From Puffinus mauretanicus (Eukaryota > Chordata > Aves > Procellariiformes > Procellariidae), in assembly GCA_023333565.1 (NCBI GenBank), contig JAJKFH010001062.1, positions 62,001 through 126,000 of the forward strand: a DNA stretch of 64,000 bases. Direction: 5' to 3'. The number at the start of each line of letters is the position of its first letter. The stretch's first letter is position 1. The position numbers and the translations under genes were made by a program. The notes below the pieces were generated by a model. That model worked only from the letters and a program-made list of their open reading frames with translations. It had not been told where the DNA came from and searched no databases. Of this stretch, positions 1-10,387 are shown in pieces.

Positions 1-1852
1 ACCCCCCTAAAAGGTAGCATGCAGTCGTTCAAATCCTAACTTCAACCCAGAAACTAGAAGAAATACAATATTTTGAGACAGTTTCAAAATCAAAATATAA
101 AGTCCATACAGAACATACCAGTGAAAATACACTATGTTATGAGCCTGCAGACCTGGAAGTTGACCTGGCATTCTGGAAGAGGACAGGATTATGAAGACCA
201 ATTTGAAAACTTCCCTTCTTTTGGAAGAGCAAACCAACCTTCCTGTTCCTAGCCCAGCATGTCTTTTGTTGGTGTTTTGCACCTCAGATTTACATACTTG
301 CAAGCACCCCGGGAAAGCAAATCTTTGAAAAGCAAGAGAGTGTAATTTTGAAGGACAAACAAAACAGGATTCATTCCCATAATACTGAGTGTGCAGAAAT
401 GCAACAAAGCTCAAAGCAGAGATCACCAATTAAGATTAAAGAGGGCAATGACAGGCATTTGACATCACAGCCAGTGTCAAATGTATCAGGAAGCCTGCTT
501 CTCATGAAACAGCGATGCGGAGACAGCTGATGACAAAAATTATTTTTCTCCTCAAATGGTGATGTTGCGAAGTGTTGACCTGAATTGGGACACTCCTCTT
601 TGTTCTGCACTGGGACGGAAACATTGAAAATGTATTTACAACTGAACTGCGGCTCATTATACAGTGACCTCGTACAGAGACCTTTTGTTTAGCAGCAGAG
701 ACAAAGTGAGCATGCCAGCCAGGGAGTATAACTGCCTGCTTCTTCTGTCTGTGCATGAAAGGCTATTGAGGCTCCTTTGGCTACAGCCGAGATACAGTCA
801 CAGCCGAAACCGGGTGGAATGCCATCGATGTGAGTGCATATCCTGCACAAGAGTCTGCTGTGCTCAAAGACATTATGCTCAATTTATTTCTGAAGTCATG
901 CTAACATAAAAACACTCATGAAATGCTTATTTCAAAATGCTCCTTCCGTCTTGTCCTCTCTCCCCTTTTCCCTTCTCCTACCCCAATTTTTTGGCATGGG
1001 CTAATGGGAAGCACAGGGGAGAGGAACTGCAAAGAGAACGGTACCTGGCTTGTATTCACAAACACAGGAACACTTCTTAAAAGATCAGTTCTTTTCAATG
1101 ACTTACTGCATAACAGGTTCTAGACCTTCCTTCTGTTCTTCTTCCAAAAGGTGAGTTTTTGGGAGGGGGGAAAATCTTATTAACAGACGCTAAATGCATG
1201 ACTTTACATTTCTGTACTGTTGAGTTCTTCCCGTGGCTCCTGTCCTCAAACTTGCCTAATTCTTACATGATGTTCTGCTTCTCCTCTAAATGTTTGGCAC
1301 CCCCCACCTGGGGCAACAGCAAATGCTTTTACCTTTACACCTATTGGTGATCTTGTAATAAATTTTTAAAAATATTGAATTTATTCTTGGAATGGTTTTC
1401 CAGAAATAATTCCTTTGCACTGAATGGTTTTATTTTAGCCAAGTACTTCCCCTTTCAGCATAACTCATTGTATTCTCCTGTTTAGTTAGTGTTTTCCACC
1501 TCTTACAATTCTTATGTTAATCATACACCACTTAGTTTCTGATATACCATCATACTAAATGTCTTGCTGAATCTGGATGAATTATATCTACCATCTTTTG
1601 TACTTCAGAAATAATGGATTTTTCATTAAAAGATAAATACTGAGTTAATGTGGCATGGTCTAAAATCTCCTTAACTATAAACTAATGCTAGCTAAGGTAG
1701 ACACTTCTAAATACAAACAGCTGGCTCTGCTTGCTAGTTTTCAAAGTCCTTGATTCTGCAAGTGCTTACGTATAGATTAAACTGCAAAAGTGGTCTCACA
1801 GATAACAGGATTATTCATGGGGGAATACTTTTGGTGAAAGCTAAGGATGAGT
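1..1852. other. non-coding stretch, nothing recognised
   Basis: AT-rich sequence with only short open frames on both strands. The longest is about 140 codons on the minus strand and resembles no family I know. I see no RNA gene, transposon end, CpG cluster or convincing exon here. Confidence 0.6.
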
Positions 1853-2025
1853 GTAAATTCTGGCCAGTGTCAGGACCAAAATCATGTGGTGAAACTTCAA
1901 GGTGTGGCCATTGAGCCTGACAGAAAAAAAAAAAAGTAAAAATTCTTCCCAGTGTCAGCACCAAAATCATCTGGGTGAAAATTCAAGATGTGGCCATTGA
2001 GCCTGACAAAGAAAAAAAAAGAAGT
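1853..2025. repeat. tandem duplication, two copies of about 85 bp
   Basis: Two adjacent copies share the landmarks AGTGTCAG, CACCAAAATCAT-like sequence and GTGGCCATTGAGCCTGACA, each followed by an A-rich run. The spacing is 85 bp at the left landmark and 86 bp at the right one, because copy 2 has one extra base near CTGGGTG. Copies differ by scattered substitutions, so the duplication is not brand new. The A-rich tail after each unit suggests slippage or unequal exchange at the A runs. Confidence 0.9.
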
Positions 2026-2794
2026 AAATAGAAGTAACTACTTAAATGAACAGAGATGGATCTGTTTAAAGTGCAAGTGAGAACAGAAGAGGCCTATAGA
2101 ATAATTCTAAGGCGTTACAAGTGTGACAGATACGCGTTTGGCTCAGGCTCTCTAGACTTTTAACATCCAGATTTTGGTGTGAAGTGTGGTTAACAGGGTG
2201 CTTAGTATGGCCCCTTTCCCATTGCCTGGCCCTAAAAGCTGAACCAGAGTGCTTGCTGTTAGTTGGAATTCTTACCTGTTTGATGAACTTAGCTCATCTG
2301 TGCCCATATTTGGGCCCCCTCTAGGTTCTGCTTCCGTCAATAGCCTAAACTGAAGACTCGATAGAGCTAAATCTGCAATCTGTAAAAGAAAATAATGCTC
2401 TCTGCTACTGAAAATCAGGCAATTGCAGCATAGAAGTATTTCCAACTTTTTCCTGAAGAAATTTGTTTCAGAGGGATACATTCATAATTTCAAGAATTAA
2501 TCAGGTTTTAAGATGTTTTTAAAGAGTACATTGCAATAAAAATTATTTTTGCCTGTCATAAGTTATCAGAAGTATAAGATGTGTATAGACCTATTGTTAA
2601 ATGTTGATTTTTTTTTTTTTACTGACGCCATTGTCCTAACTGCTAAGGGGTATTAAGCCAGGTCATTAGTATGAGGGCATTGACCTTCCCTGTGAAGAAA
2701 TTACACAAATCACCTAGAAGACGTGTAAGACGTGCCTACAGAAAGGGCTTTTGAAGGATTGGAAGTTGGAACTTTTTTCTGTTCCCTGACTGAA
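2026..2794. other. non-coding stretch, nothing recognised
   Basis: AT-rich single-copy-looking sequence with a T11-12 run near 2609-2620. No gene or repeat recognised. Confidence 0.55.
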
Positions 2795-2923
2795 TGTCGT
2801 GGTTTAACCCCAGCCGGCAACTAAGCCCCACACAGCCGCTTGCTCACTGTCCTGGCAGCGGGATGGGGGGAAAAGAATCGGAAGGGTAAAAGTGAGAAAA
2901 TTCGTGGGCTGAGATAAAGACAG

Positions 2924-2929
2924 TTTAAT
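2924..2929 (-). other. LTR polyadenylation signal (ATTAAA)
   Basis: ATTAAA on the minus strand lies about 185 bp downstream of the LTR TATA box and about 130 bp before the LTR end, in a sensible place for the R/U5 part of the LTR. Assignment rests on position and motif only. Confidence 0.55.
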
Positions 2930-3110
2930 AGGGAAAGCAAAAGCCGCGTGCACAAGGAGAGCAAAACAAGAATTCATTCACTGCTTCCCATCGGCAGGCA
3001 GGTTGTTCAGCCATCGCCAGGAAAGCAGGGCTCCATCACGCCTAACGGTTACTTGGGAAGACAAACGGCCATCACTCCAAACATCCCCCCCTTCCTTCTT
3101 CTTCCCCCAG

Positions 3111-3117
3111 CTTTATA
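3111..3117 (-). promoter_or_regulatory. LTR TATA box
   Basis: TATAAAG on the minus strand, preceded by GCA and followed by a GA-rich tract. It lies just downstream of the TGACGTCA site, so it would be the core promoter of the LTR. Whether it is active cannot be told from sequence. Confidence 0.6.
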
Positions 3118-3126
3118 TGCTGAGCA

Positions 3127-3134
3127 TGACGTCA
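3127..3134. promoter_or_regulatory. CRE-like palindrome TGACGTCA in the LTR
   Basis: A perfect 8-bp TGACGTCA, the full CREB/ATF consensus, about 10 bp upstream of the LTR TATA box on the minus strand. Its CpG is intact, which is notable in an old LTR. Confidence 0.6.
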
Positions 3135-3392
3135 TATGGTATGGAATATCCCTTTGGTCAGTTGGGGTCAGCTGTCCCAGCCGTGTCCCCTCCCAGCTTC
3201 TTGTGCACCCCCAGCCTGCTCGCTGGTGGGGTGGGGTGAGAGGCAGAAAAGGCCTTGACGCTGTGCAAGCCCTGCTCAGCAGTAACGGGAACATCCCTGT
3301 GTTATCAACACTGTTTTCAGCACGGATCCAAAACGTAGCCCCTACTGGCTACTGTGAAGAAAATTAACTCTATCCCAGCCAAAACCAGCACA

Positions 3393-4910
3393 CTGGAGAA
3401 TTCACTACCTACATGTTTAGCCAGCAGTTATGACAAGCCTTCTGAGCACCCTGCTATACTGAGGAGTTGTTTCCCATGACTGAGTTTTCTTGTCTTTTAG
3501 CAACATCTGACATCCATTTAAATAAAATAAGCCAATTTCCTATGTCACTTATGCAGAAATTGCAGCAAGAAATATAACCTTTAGCTGAATTTGCTCCTGA
3601 CTCCTTAGAAATTAACTGCAGTAAAAGTTGGATCTTACTAAATGAGACAATTACCTCATCATTTTTGCCGCCAGTGCTGTTACAAGCGTATTTCAAGAGA
3701 ACTTCTCGTGGGCTTTAACAAACTGTTTTATGGGCATAAGATTTATGAAGGAAGGAGGGCATATTCCTGAACCATGAACCATGAACATCTGTCTGTTCTC
3801 AGGGAAGGCAGAGAGGGGTACAAATGAATGCAAGCTTTTCAGTCTGAAGATGCTGCCCTTAGTATAGTCAGTGCCTTTTTACTCTGGGAAGTCAAAATCT
3901 TAACAGTTTGATAAGCAATCAGACAAATCAAGTCCTCTATCCATATCCGTCTAGTTCTGATCCTATCGCTCTTCGGACTCCCAGTGTGGGTACCAAAGGC
4001 AACACAATTTTAAGCTTTTTTTTTTTTTAACCTCTGCACCATTCATTACTGATTGAGCTACAAGTACTAGCTATTCTAGATTACCACACTACCAAGTTGT
4101 TACTTGTCTTAGTCTTCCTGTTAAAAATGGTTTGATATTTTAGAAGCTACAGCATCTCTGTGAAGTATTTTGCTAAATGCCAGTTTTCTGGTATTAAAAC
4201 CTGTCACAATTTTTGTTTTCTAAGTAATGTGTAATATCTGTTAACCCAGGCTAAAATTTATAAAACATGAAAAGTATGGAATAAAACTCAAAACGCTTAT
4301 TAAAAATAACTTTGAAGTGTTGATGAGTACTTTAATTATCTGTAAAAACTACAGATCTGCCTTTTCCAAGCTCTAGTGTGGCTGCTTTGAAGAACACACA
4401 TCAAATGAGCTATGTTTGTGCCCATGCCTTTGGGAAAGTGTATATGGGGAAGAAAAAAGCACTTCTGAGAGCACTTCCGAGCTCTTCAGTGGAAAATGGA
4501 GAAAAAGCTAGGGAAGTCTGGAGTATTAGTAGCAATGATAATTAGATAAGCTGATAGAGTCCAGGAGTGAGGGGAGCCCTCAGTCACAAATCAGATCTGC
4601 TATTAATACCTGGAGTAAAGACCCCTTGGAGTAGTAACCATTCTCTGAAAAGTATGGAGAAAAACACAAAATACATGTATAATGCACTGATTCAAGACAA
4701 ATTAGCATGAGTTTTGATTATTCAGTGTTCTCTAAAGGATGTTGCTGGTATCTGCTAGATTAAATGATATATGAATTTCTTTTATTAAGTGGGCGTGGCT
4801 GTGCTTTCATCAGTGACCAATTCCAGGTTCACGAAAATCAGAACCTCCTATTCTAAATCTCTGCTAGCTTGAAGAGTTAAATTGTTAATTTAAATAATTA
4901 CATTCTGGAG
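3393..4910. other. non-coding stretch between two LTR copies
   Basis: AT-rich sequence with a T-run near 4017-4028. No retroviral internal sequence is visible between the two LTR copies, so they look like separate insertions rather than the ends of one provirus. No gene recognised. Confidence 0.55.
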
Positions 4911-5166
4911 TGCAGCCTGCAACTAAGCTAAGCTTTGGTCAGTTTGGGTCAGCTGTCCAGGCTGCATCCCCTCCCAACTTCTTGCCCACCCTTGGCCCAC
5001 TTGCTGGGAGGGCAGAGAGGGAGAAGGAGAAAGAGAAAGCCTTGAAGCTGTGCAGGAACTGCTCAGCAACAACCAAAACCCTGGGGTGTTAACAACAGTT
5101 TTAGCCACAAATCCAAAACATGGCATTTATGAAGAAAGTTAACTCCATCCCGCCAGACGCTGTACA
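4911..5166 (-). mobile_element. internally deleted LTR of the same family
   Basis: The left edge matches the terminal part of the 2795 LTR (AGCC.GCAACTAAGC). It then jumps directly to the segment starting CTTTGGTCAGTTTGGGTCAG, and it continues to an end resembling that LTR (about CCAGACGCTGTACA). About 330 bp are missing, including the TATA, CRE and polyadenylation regions. The orientation is the same as that of the solo LTR. It is more diverged, so probably older or from another subfamily. Confidence 0.82.
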
Positions 5167-8100
5167 CGTTCCTAACCATAGAAGTTTACCTGTACTGAAT
5201 AGGTGCAGTAAAAATAGTGACAGGTAGAGAAGGTGACAGCAGAGGAAGAAGAACAGGGCTCCAACTTGTACTTAATTTTGCTATGTGCTTTCCTGAACTT
5301 CTGAGCCTCATTCCCTTAGCGGGAACTCAGTCCTTTCACTGAGTGCCTAACTATGGCATTGCTGAACATGGCATACAAACCCTTTTCAAAAATTGAGTTA
5401 AAGTTCCTTGGCCCCATTTTAAAAAAAAAAAAAAAATTGTCCTAGGCTTCCTGTAGTGTGAACCAGTGCATAATTCAGTGTGAATTCCTGAGCTACCTCA
5501 GAGCTACCTGGTGGACCAACACAATGCGGCTCAGCACCGTGCAGGGAGCTTTTGTAGGAGCAAGCTTTTGAGCTTGCCAGCTCAAGCTGCAAAAGCAGTA
5601 CAATGCAGGTAACATCAAACTCAGTGATGCTGAGACTGAGCTCACACGCATAGAAAAGTCAGAAAACCAACTTACAACTTCCAAGTGACAGAATGGTCAG
5701 AAAACAGGAGTGGATGACAGTTATGCCCCTGTTTTTGTAAGTTAAGTGTATTTTTCCATGAAGAGCACATCCTAATTTCTTCATCCTTGCTTGTGCCATA
5801 TAACTACTGCTGGATAAGCAATCAGTCAGGACTACTAGCACAAGAAATTACTCCTTATATCCATACTGAAAACAAAGTAGATCAAGAATAGTTTCATAGT
5901 TCATATAACCATCCTGTGCTTTTGTCCACCTGTGTGGGGTTTTTGCATCTATGAGGGAAGGAAAAAGCAAAAAAATTTGAGAATTTTATTTCAATTCATT
6001 TTAATAAAAATAAGCCCAAGAACAGCCAGAGGTCTCCCACTCATCCCTAGCTGAGGAATTCAGAGCTGCTGCTGTGCCTGCTGGGTACCTGGCTCCTGTT
6101 GCCTCAGAAAGTGTTACTTTCCTCTCAGCTGAAGTAGCATGGATGTATTAAAGGAGCGTGACAAGATGAGAGAAGTAGAAAAGCTTAAAGGTAAGAATTT
6201 TGATAGATAAGCATCAGTTGCCAGCTCTTGCCTACAAGGTGTGACCCTTGTATACACTTCATGCTGTTCAAAAAATTCATAAAGTGCATTCCAGAGTGAG
6301 GGGAAATGGACGGGTCGGTTCACTCACCAGCAATGAAATACAGGTGTTTGTAGGGTGAAGTGAATCTGCTATTTAACAGTGCATGAAATGCTACACAACC
6401 TTTTGGTCAGGGTGGGAAGAATGCAGTAACAATTTGAAAGCACAGAGGAAATGACAGACTATAATTACTCACTGCAAGCAGTAAAATGGGGCTAGTGCCC
6501 CACCTCTTGCACAAAGCAGTAAGAATCCTTAACTAAAGCATTTTATTATTTGGTTTTGCCTTGAAAGCAAAAAGCTGAGCAGTATAACATTGAGGCAGCA
6601 GCTCGGTACTTATTCAGTGGTTGCAAATGGAGCAGCAATGAATTCCCTGCCGTTTCGGTTCCAGACTGGTGACAATAAAAAAGGAGGTTGTACTGCAGGG
6701 AGAAATCAGCTGCCCAGGCTACACTGGCAGGCACAGCATCTCACTTAAGTTAAACAGCAAAAATGACCCTTTATTATGCAGCATCTTCTACGACTGCAGG
6801 TACTACTCATCAGCTGTAGTGGTGGAGTATAACAGCTTACAAACCTGCAGTATGAACACGAGTGACTGCTACTTGCTAAGTCATCAGCACCACTTTTGTC
6901 CGATGTTTGTTACACAGATGGACAATAGAAAACATCTAACCTTATTCTCTAGATGGATTGTACTTTATCATGAAATACAACTGTAGGCAAGCTGTATGTG
7001 TGTAAACCACTGAACTGTAGGGCGTATAATACCATCTTCCAAAATTTTGTCCTTGTTGTGCTGTTTTCTATGATCATAAACTATGCCATCATTAATGTCT
7101 GTCTTTACCTTTGTCAGTCAGGAAGCAGAACTATTTTGCAGGACACCTACTGTAAATGTAACAAAAATATTTTAAAGGATTTTAATAAATGGGGTGGAAA
7201 AACTCTAAAAGTGGCATTTTAGGGTTCTGAAGTCATTGTGAATCAATAGCTTCATACAATATTTACTCACATTAAAGAGAGTTATTTCGAAACATGGATG
7301 TTAAGCTTGTATGTGAGCCTATAATAAAAAATTTGAAATCAAAAGTAAGAAAGTTTTGATGGTGCGGTATCCAGAAAAGGCTACAGCTTACTCTGACAGG
7401 TTACTCTGTATTTGTATTTCCTTTCCACGGGATTACATTTTTCCATTGTAACACACAGATGGCATTCTGAATAGATGAGAGATTTATTTACCTCTGACTT
7501 TTAAAAAACCTGAGTTACTTCTTTGGTGTACTTTCAAACATAAAAGGATTTCTAACTGAAACTAAGTGCAATCAAGTTTCAGATGATGACGCCACTGTGT
7601 TATTTTTATTTCATTATTAAATCGTTTACATAAATGACTGGGAAGTAATTACCAGAGTGCCTTTCTTTCACAATTTCCCGAACAGTAAAGAGATATTTAA
7701 CTTGCCAAAGGCAAGATAAAAAATGTTCAGTCCTGGTCTGCTTCTTCATGCACTGGCCTCTCACAGGCATGCTTCCTTGATTTTCTGTGGTGACATCTTC
7801 TTGATCTTTGTAAGCAGAAGTGTCTGAAATAAAGATCCTAAGTGTCGTCACACAGACATAGACCACTTTAAATGTAGATGGATAAGTACATCCTGTGTTA
7901 CAAAAACATTAAGGGAAAAGGGGAAGTTTGGGATCCCTTGAGGTAAACAGTGAAAGGACCTAGGTTTCCACCAAATGTATTGATGCAGTTTCACCAGCAG
8001 GTACTGTGGTCTGCACTCTATCAGGAGGTGGAAGCACTGGCACCAATCTCCTGGATGACTGTGGATCCCTCGTGCTTTCTAGCTGTTTTTTCCTCGCTCA

Positions 8101-8289
8101 CAAAAGTAAGTGCTGTGTGCAGAGTTTGACGTAGTGGTAAAATATGATGAGCACCCAGCTTTGGAAGAAGGAAGAACTTGTGGTTCCTGGCCATGTGCTT
8201 AATCATTTCAAAGTGGCTTTGAGGTGGGTAACATAAATACATTAAAAGAATCTCAGCAATCTGCCTTCCCAAACTGGAAGCAATATAGG
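5167..8289. other. non-coding stretch with one hairpin
   Basis: AT-rich DNA without recognised genes. It contains an A16-17 run near 5420-5436 and a short hairpin at 5564-5596. The longest open frame (105 codons, plus strand, 6669-6986) has no recognisable motif. Confidence 0.5.
5564..5596. repeat. short imperfect inverted repeat (hairpin)
   Basis: The left arm GCTTTTGAGCTTG (5564-5576) pairs with the right arm CAAGCTGCAAAAGC (5583-5596), with one bulged base and a 6-nt loop CCAGCT. A competing 7-bp stem, TTGAGCT with AGCTCAA, uses the same bases. The arms are too short for a typical microRNA precursor. Confidence 0.6.
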
Positions 8290-8470
8290 CTAATGGAAAG
8301 CCATTAGACCAGCAAGACTCTCAAATCCTTGTGATTTATTTCTCATTTATCTTCTCTCTACCACAGTTTCCCTAGCAAAAAAGTGGGGGTAAAACAATTA
8401 CCACCTTTTGTGATAGTGAAGTTAAAAGAAAGACAGTCTTCAAATGCTATGTATTGTGCTCTAGAACAGA
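8290..8470 (+). repeat. MIR-type SINE relic
   Basis: The central part reads ACCACAGTTTCCCT followed by AAAAAGTGGGGGTAAAACAATTACCACC, close to the MIR core where CTCAGTTTCC leads into a short run and then GTAAAATGGGGATAATA. Upstream, CTCAAATCCTTG matches the position of the MIR B-box region. Downstream, GTGAAGTTAAAAG and TGTGCTCTAGAACAG match the MIR tail. It is degraded, as expected for an old amniote SINE. The family is recalled, not searched. Confidence 0.6.
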
Positions 8471-8977
8471 AATTTGGTTTTTTGACTTCTCACAATAAAG
8501 TGGATTGATTTTCAGTGTACAAACAGTGAAGTGGAAAGACTATTTTTGCCAGTGAACTTTATATGCCAGCAACATTTTGATTAAAATTTTTAAAACTATT
8601 CTAAATTCTAAAAACAGTTATAGGACTATGGGATGATTGACCCAAGGCTTTACAGAGAAGTACAAAACTGCTTTCACTGGTAGTTAAATGAACTCTGTAG
8701 ATTGCAAGCGGCAAGCATGCATGAGAAAGAAAGAAATTAAACAAATCACTTCCAAAGTTTTATAGCAATCATGTCAAGAGGGTGGTTCTGTGAGCTATTA
8801 GTTTGTGATGGTTTTATTTCCTGTCTTTCTTATTTATTTAGGAGGAACAGCTTAATAGGATAGGGATAGGGCTCATGGCCCATGGAGCAGAGCTCCTATG
8901 CAACTCTGTAAGAAGTTCAGCCACGCAGCCTCTGAGGAATGGAGAGACTTAAATCAGTGAAAAGTGCTGGAAAAGAG

Positions 8978-9190
8978 CGGTACGAGCAAGGGAGAAGTAA
9001 TAAAAGGAGTAGCAATAGAGCGCAGCGGGGAGGAACAGGCGTGGAAGGGCAGCTTCAGCAAGTGTTGGTGTAGTGGAGAAGGAGTTTGAAGCGGTTGCTG
9101 TACGAGACAGCACGCAGCAGTACGCCTCCAGCGCCTTCTTCCTCCCTTCCCAGCTCGCTGTGCCCGTGCCGTAACAGGAGGGGACTTTCG
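8978..9190. promoter_or_regulatory. CpG-dense patch, possible small CpG island
   Basis: I count 14 CpG dinucleotides in about 212 bp, in a window where CpG is otherwise rare. GC content here is above 50 percent against AT-rich flanks. The patch has no repeat signature that I recognise. A TATA-like box follows about 60 bp downstream and a candidate spliced exon about 1 kb downstream, so it could be a promoter of an unannotated transcript. This is inference from composition. Confidence 0.4.
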
Positions 9191-9251
9191 GCTGCTGCTG
9201 AGAACATGCAGCAAAACTGCAGAGGAGGTTCACTGGGGGCCAGAGTGGGTG

Positions 9252-9259
9252 TATATAAA
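9252..9259 (+). promoter_or_regulatory. TATA-like box TATATAAA
   Basis: The sequence GTGTATATAAAAGAAAG is a strong TATA consensus and lies downstream of the CpG-dense patch at 8978-9190. No transcript start can be proven from sequence. Confidence 0.3.
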
Positions 9260-10231
9260 AGAAAGAACGGACAAATAACTGTTTTAATTCTACTTAGTTA
9301 CAGCAGGGACATGTTTTCTACACAGGCAGAGAGGGTGGTTTAGAGAGCCTTCAGGGTAAATGGCACTCGGTGTTCACACAGGCCACACACAGGGATCGTG
9401 CATGCATATGCACACAAACACTTGCAAAAACAAATCCTTTGCACAGGCTGTCTCAGCAAACATCTTAAAAATCTGGAGTTCACCCACAGTGCCGGAGGAT
9501 GCTCTAGGACCTTTATGATTGTTGTTCAGGCAGCACTGCAGACGTCAAGAAACACAGCACGTAAAACAGAGAAAGTGATCGAACAAAATGGAAAGCACAA
9601 ACTTTACATTAGAAATAAACATAGCATGCTTGCTGCGTATGCAAAATGTTCCTGGGATAGATGGGCTTCCAGGCATTTCAAGAGGAGGGGGATATATCTC
9701 TGCCTACTTCAGTTTTTCCATGCAGTTGTAATAGCGTGTCATCATTAACTCTTTCCTGGACCCTTTAGCCTAAGCATGCCTTTGTGTGTGTCTGTGAGTG
9801 CTATAACTAGCTAATGAAGTAAAACTGAACAGCCTACTGCTATGTCGGTTGCGCATGAGGCAAGTAAAACCAACTGCAAGAAGGCAAGTCTCATAACATT
9901 TCAAGGCTTTATGTGGGAGCCCAATTACTTTTATTTGTAAAATGAGATTTTCTTTTTGACTCTTGTGACCAAATGCTTTACCAGAGTCACCTGAAGTAAG
10001 AGACACAAGAAAGTATTAGTCTGTATTGCTCTTCTCTTGCGGTCTTGAAATCAGTAACTGTGGGTTGAGTGGAACACAAGCTTTGTGTGTCTTCTGCACG
10101 TATCGATCCTCCCTGTCTACTGTCCCTCCGCTCTCTCGTAGATTTGAGCCTGTGACCACATGCTCCATAGCCAGCACTTGGAGAAAACGGGTAAGGAATT
10201 TGTCAGTAAAATGCATCTTCTTCTTTTCTAG
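9260..10231. other. non-coding stretch
   Basis: Mixed composition with a 116-codon open frame (9398-9748, plus) that has no recognisable domain. A good donor-like sequence, CGG followed by GTAAGG, occurs at 10191, but the intron to the next acceptor would be only 41 nt, too short for a vertebrate intron. Confidence 0.4.
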
Positions 10232-10387
10232 AACATCCTAAGAGCCCACACCCAGCTCCAGCCCGCATAAGATTTCGTGTCTGAAGCAGAGAGCCCATTC
10301 CAAACCAGAGCAGCCCACAGCCTCGCTGGAGACCAGGTGGCAGAGCACTTGGCACAGGGACATCAGCCTGAGTTTCCCACCTTCCAG
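10232..10387 (+). other. candidate non-coding exon with strong splice signals
   Basis: This 156-bp GC-richer segment is preceded by a good polypyrimidine tract and acceptor (TTCTTCTTTTCTAG) and ends CCTTCCAG before a strong donor GTGAGG. The internal sequence is compositionally unlike its AT-rich surroundings. No coding frame resembles a known protein, so if real it would more likely belong to a long non-coding RNA or a 5' untranslated exon. The CpG patch and TATA-like box about 1 kb upstream fit that reading. Splice-like motifs are common by chance, so confidence is low. Confidence 0.3.

Larger units (their letters stand above)
2795..3392 (-). mobile_element. solo LTR of an avian endogenous retrovirus
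   Basis: This 598-bp block begins TGTCGTGG and ends CCAGCACA on the plus strand, so it has the TG...CA ends of an LTR. Read on the minus strand the signals fall in the expected order: a CRE-like TGACGTCA, a TATAAAG box, an ATTAAA polyadenylation signal, then the terminal end with GGGGTTAAACCACGACA. The flanks are CTGAA on the left and CTGGA on the right, a plausible 5-bp target duplication with one mismatch; 5 bp is typical of ERVL-type elements. No gag, pol or env sequence adjoins it, so it is a solo LTR left by recombination between two LTRs. I recognise the family from bird genomes from memory but cannot give its database name. Confidence 0.88.

Noticed and set aside
20..45. GTTCAAATCC, resembling a tRNA B box
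   Set aside because: No A box at the right distance upstream and no cloverleaf stems can be drawn.
7..429. 140-codon minus-strand open frame at the window start
   Set aside because: No recognised family, and the codon usage gives no sign of a real exon.
2948..3367. 139-codon plus-strand open frame
   Set aside because: It lies entirely inside the solo LTR and antisense to it; GC-rich LTR sequence has few stops.
2795..5166. The two LTR copies as ends of one provirus
   Set aside because: They are in the same orientation, but the 1.5 kb between them has no retroviral sequence, and they differ strongly from each other, unlike paired LTRs of one insertion.
10191..10231. Donor GTAAGG paired with the next acceptor
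   Set aside because: The implied intron is 41 nt, below the practical minimum for vertebrates.
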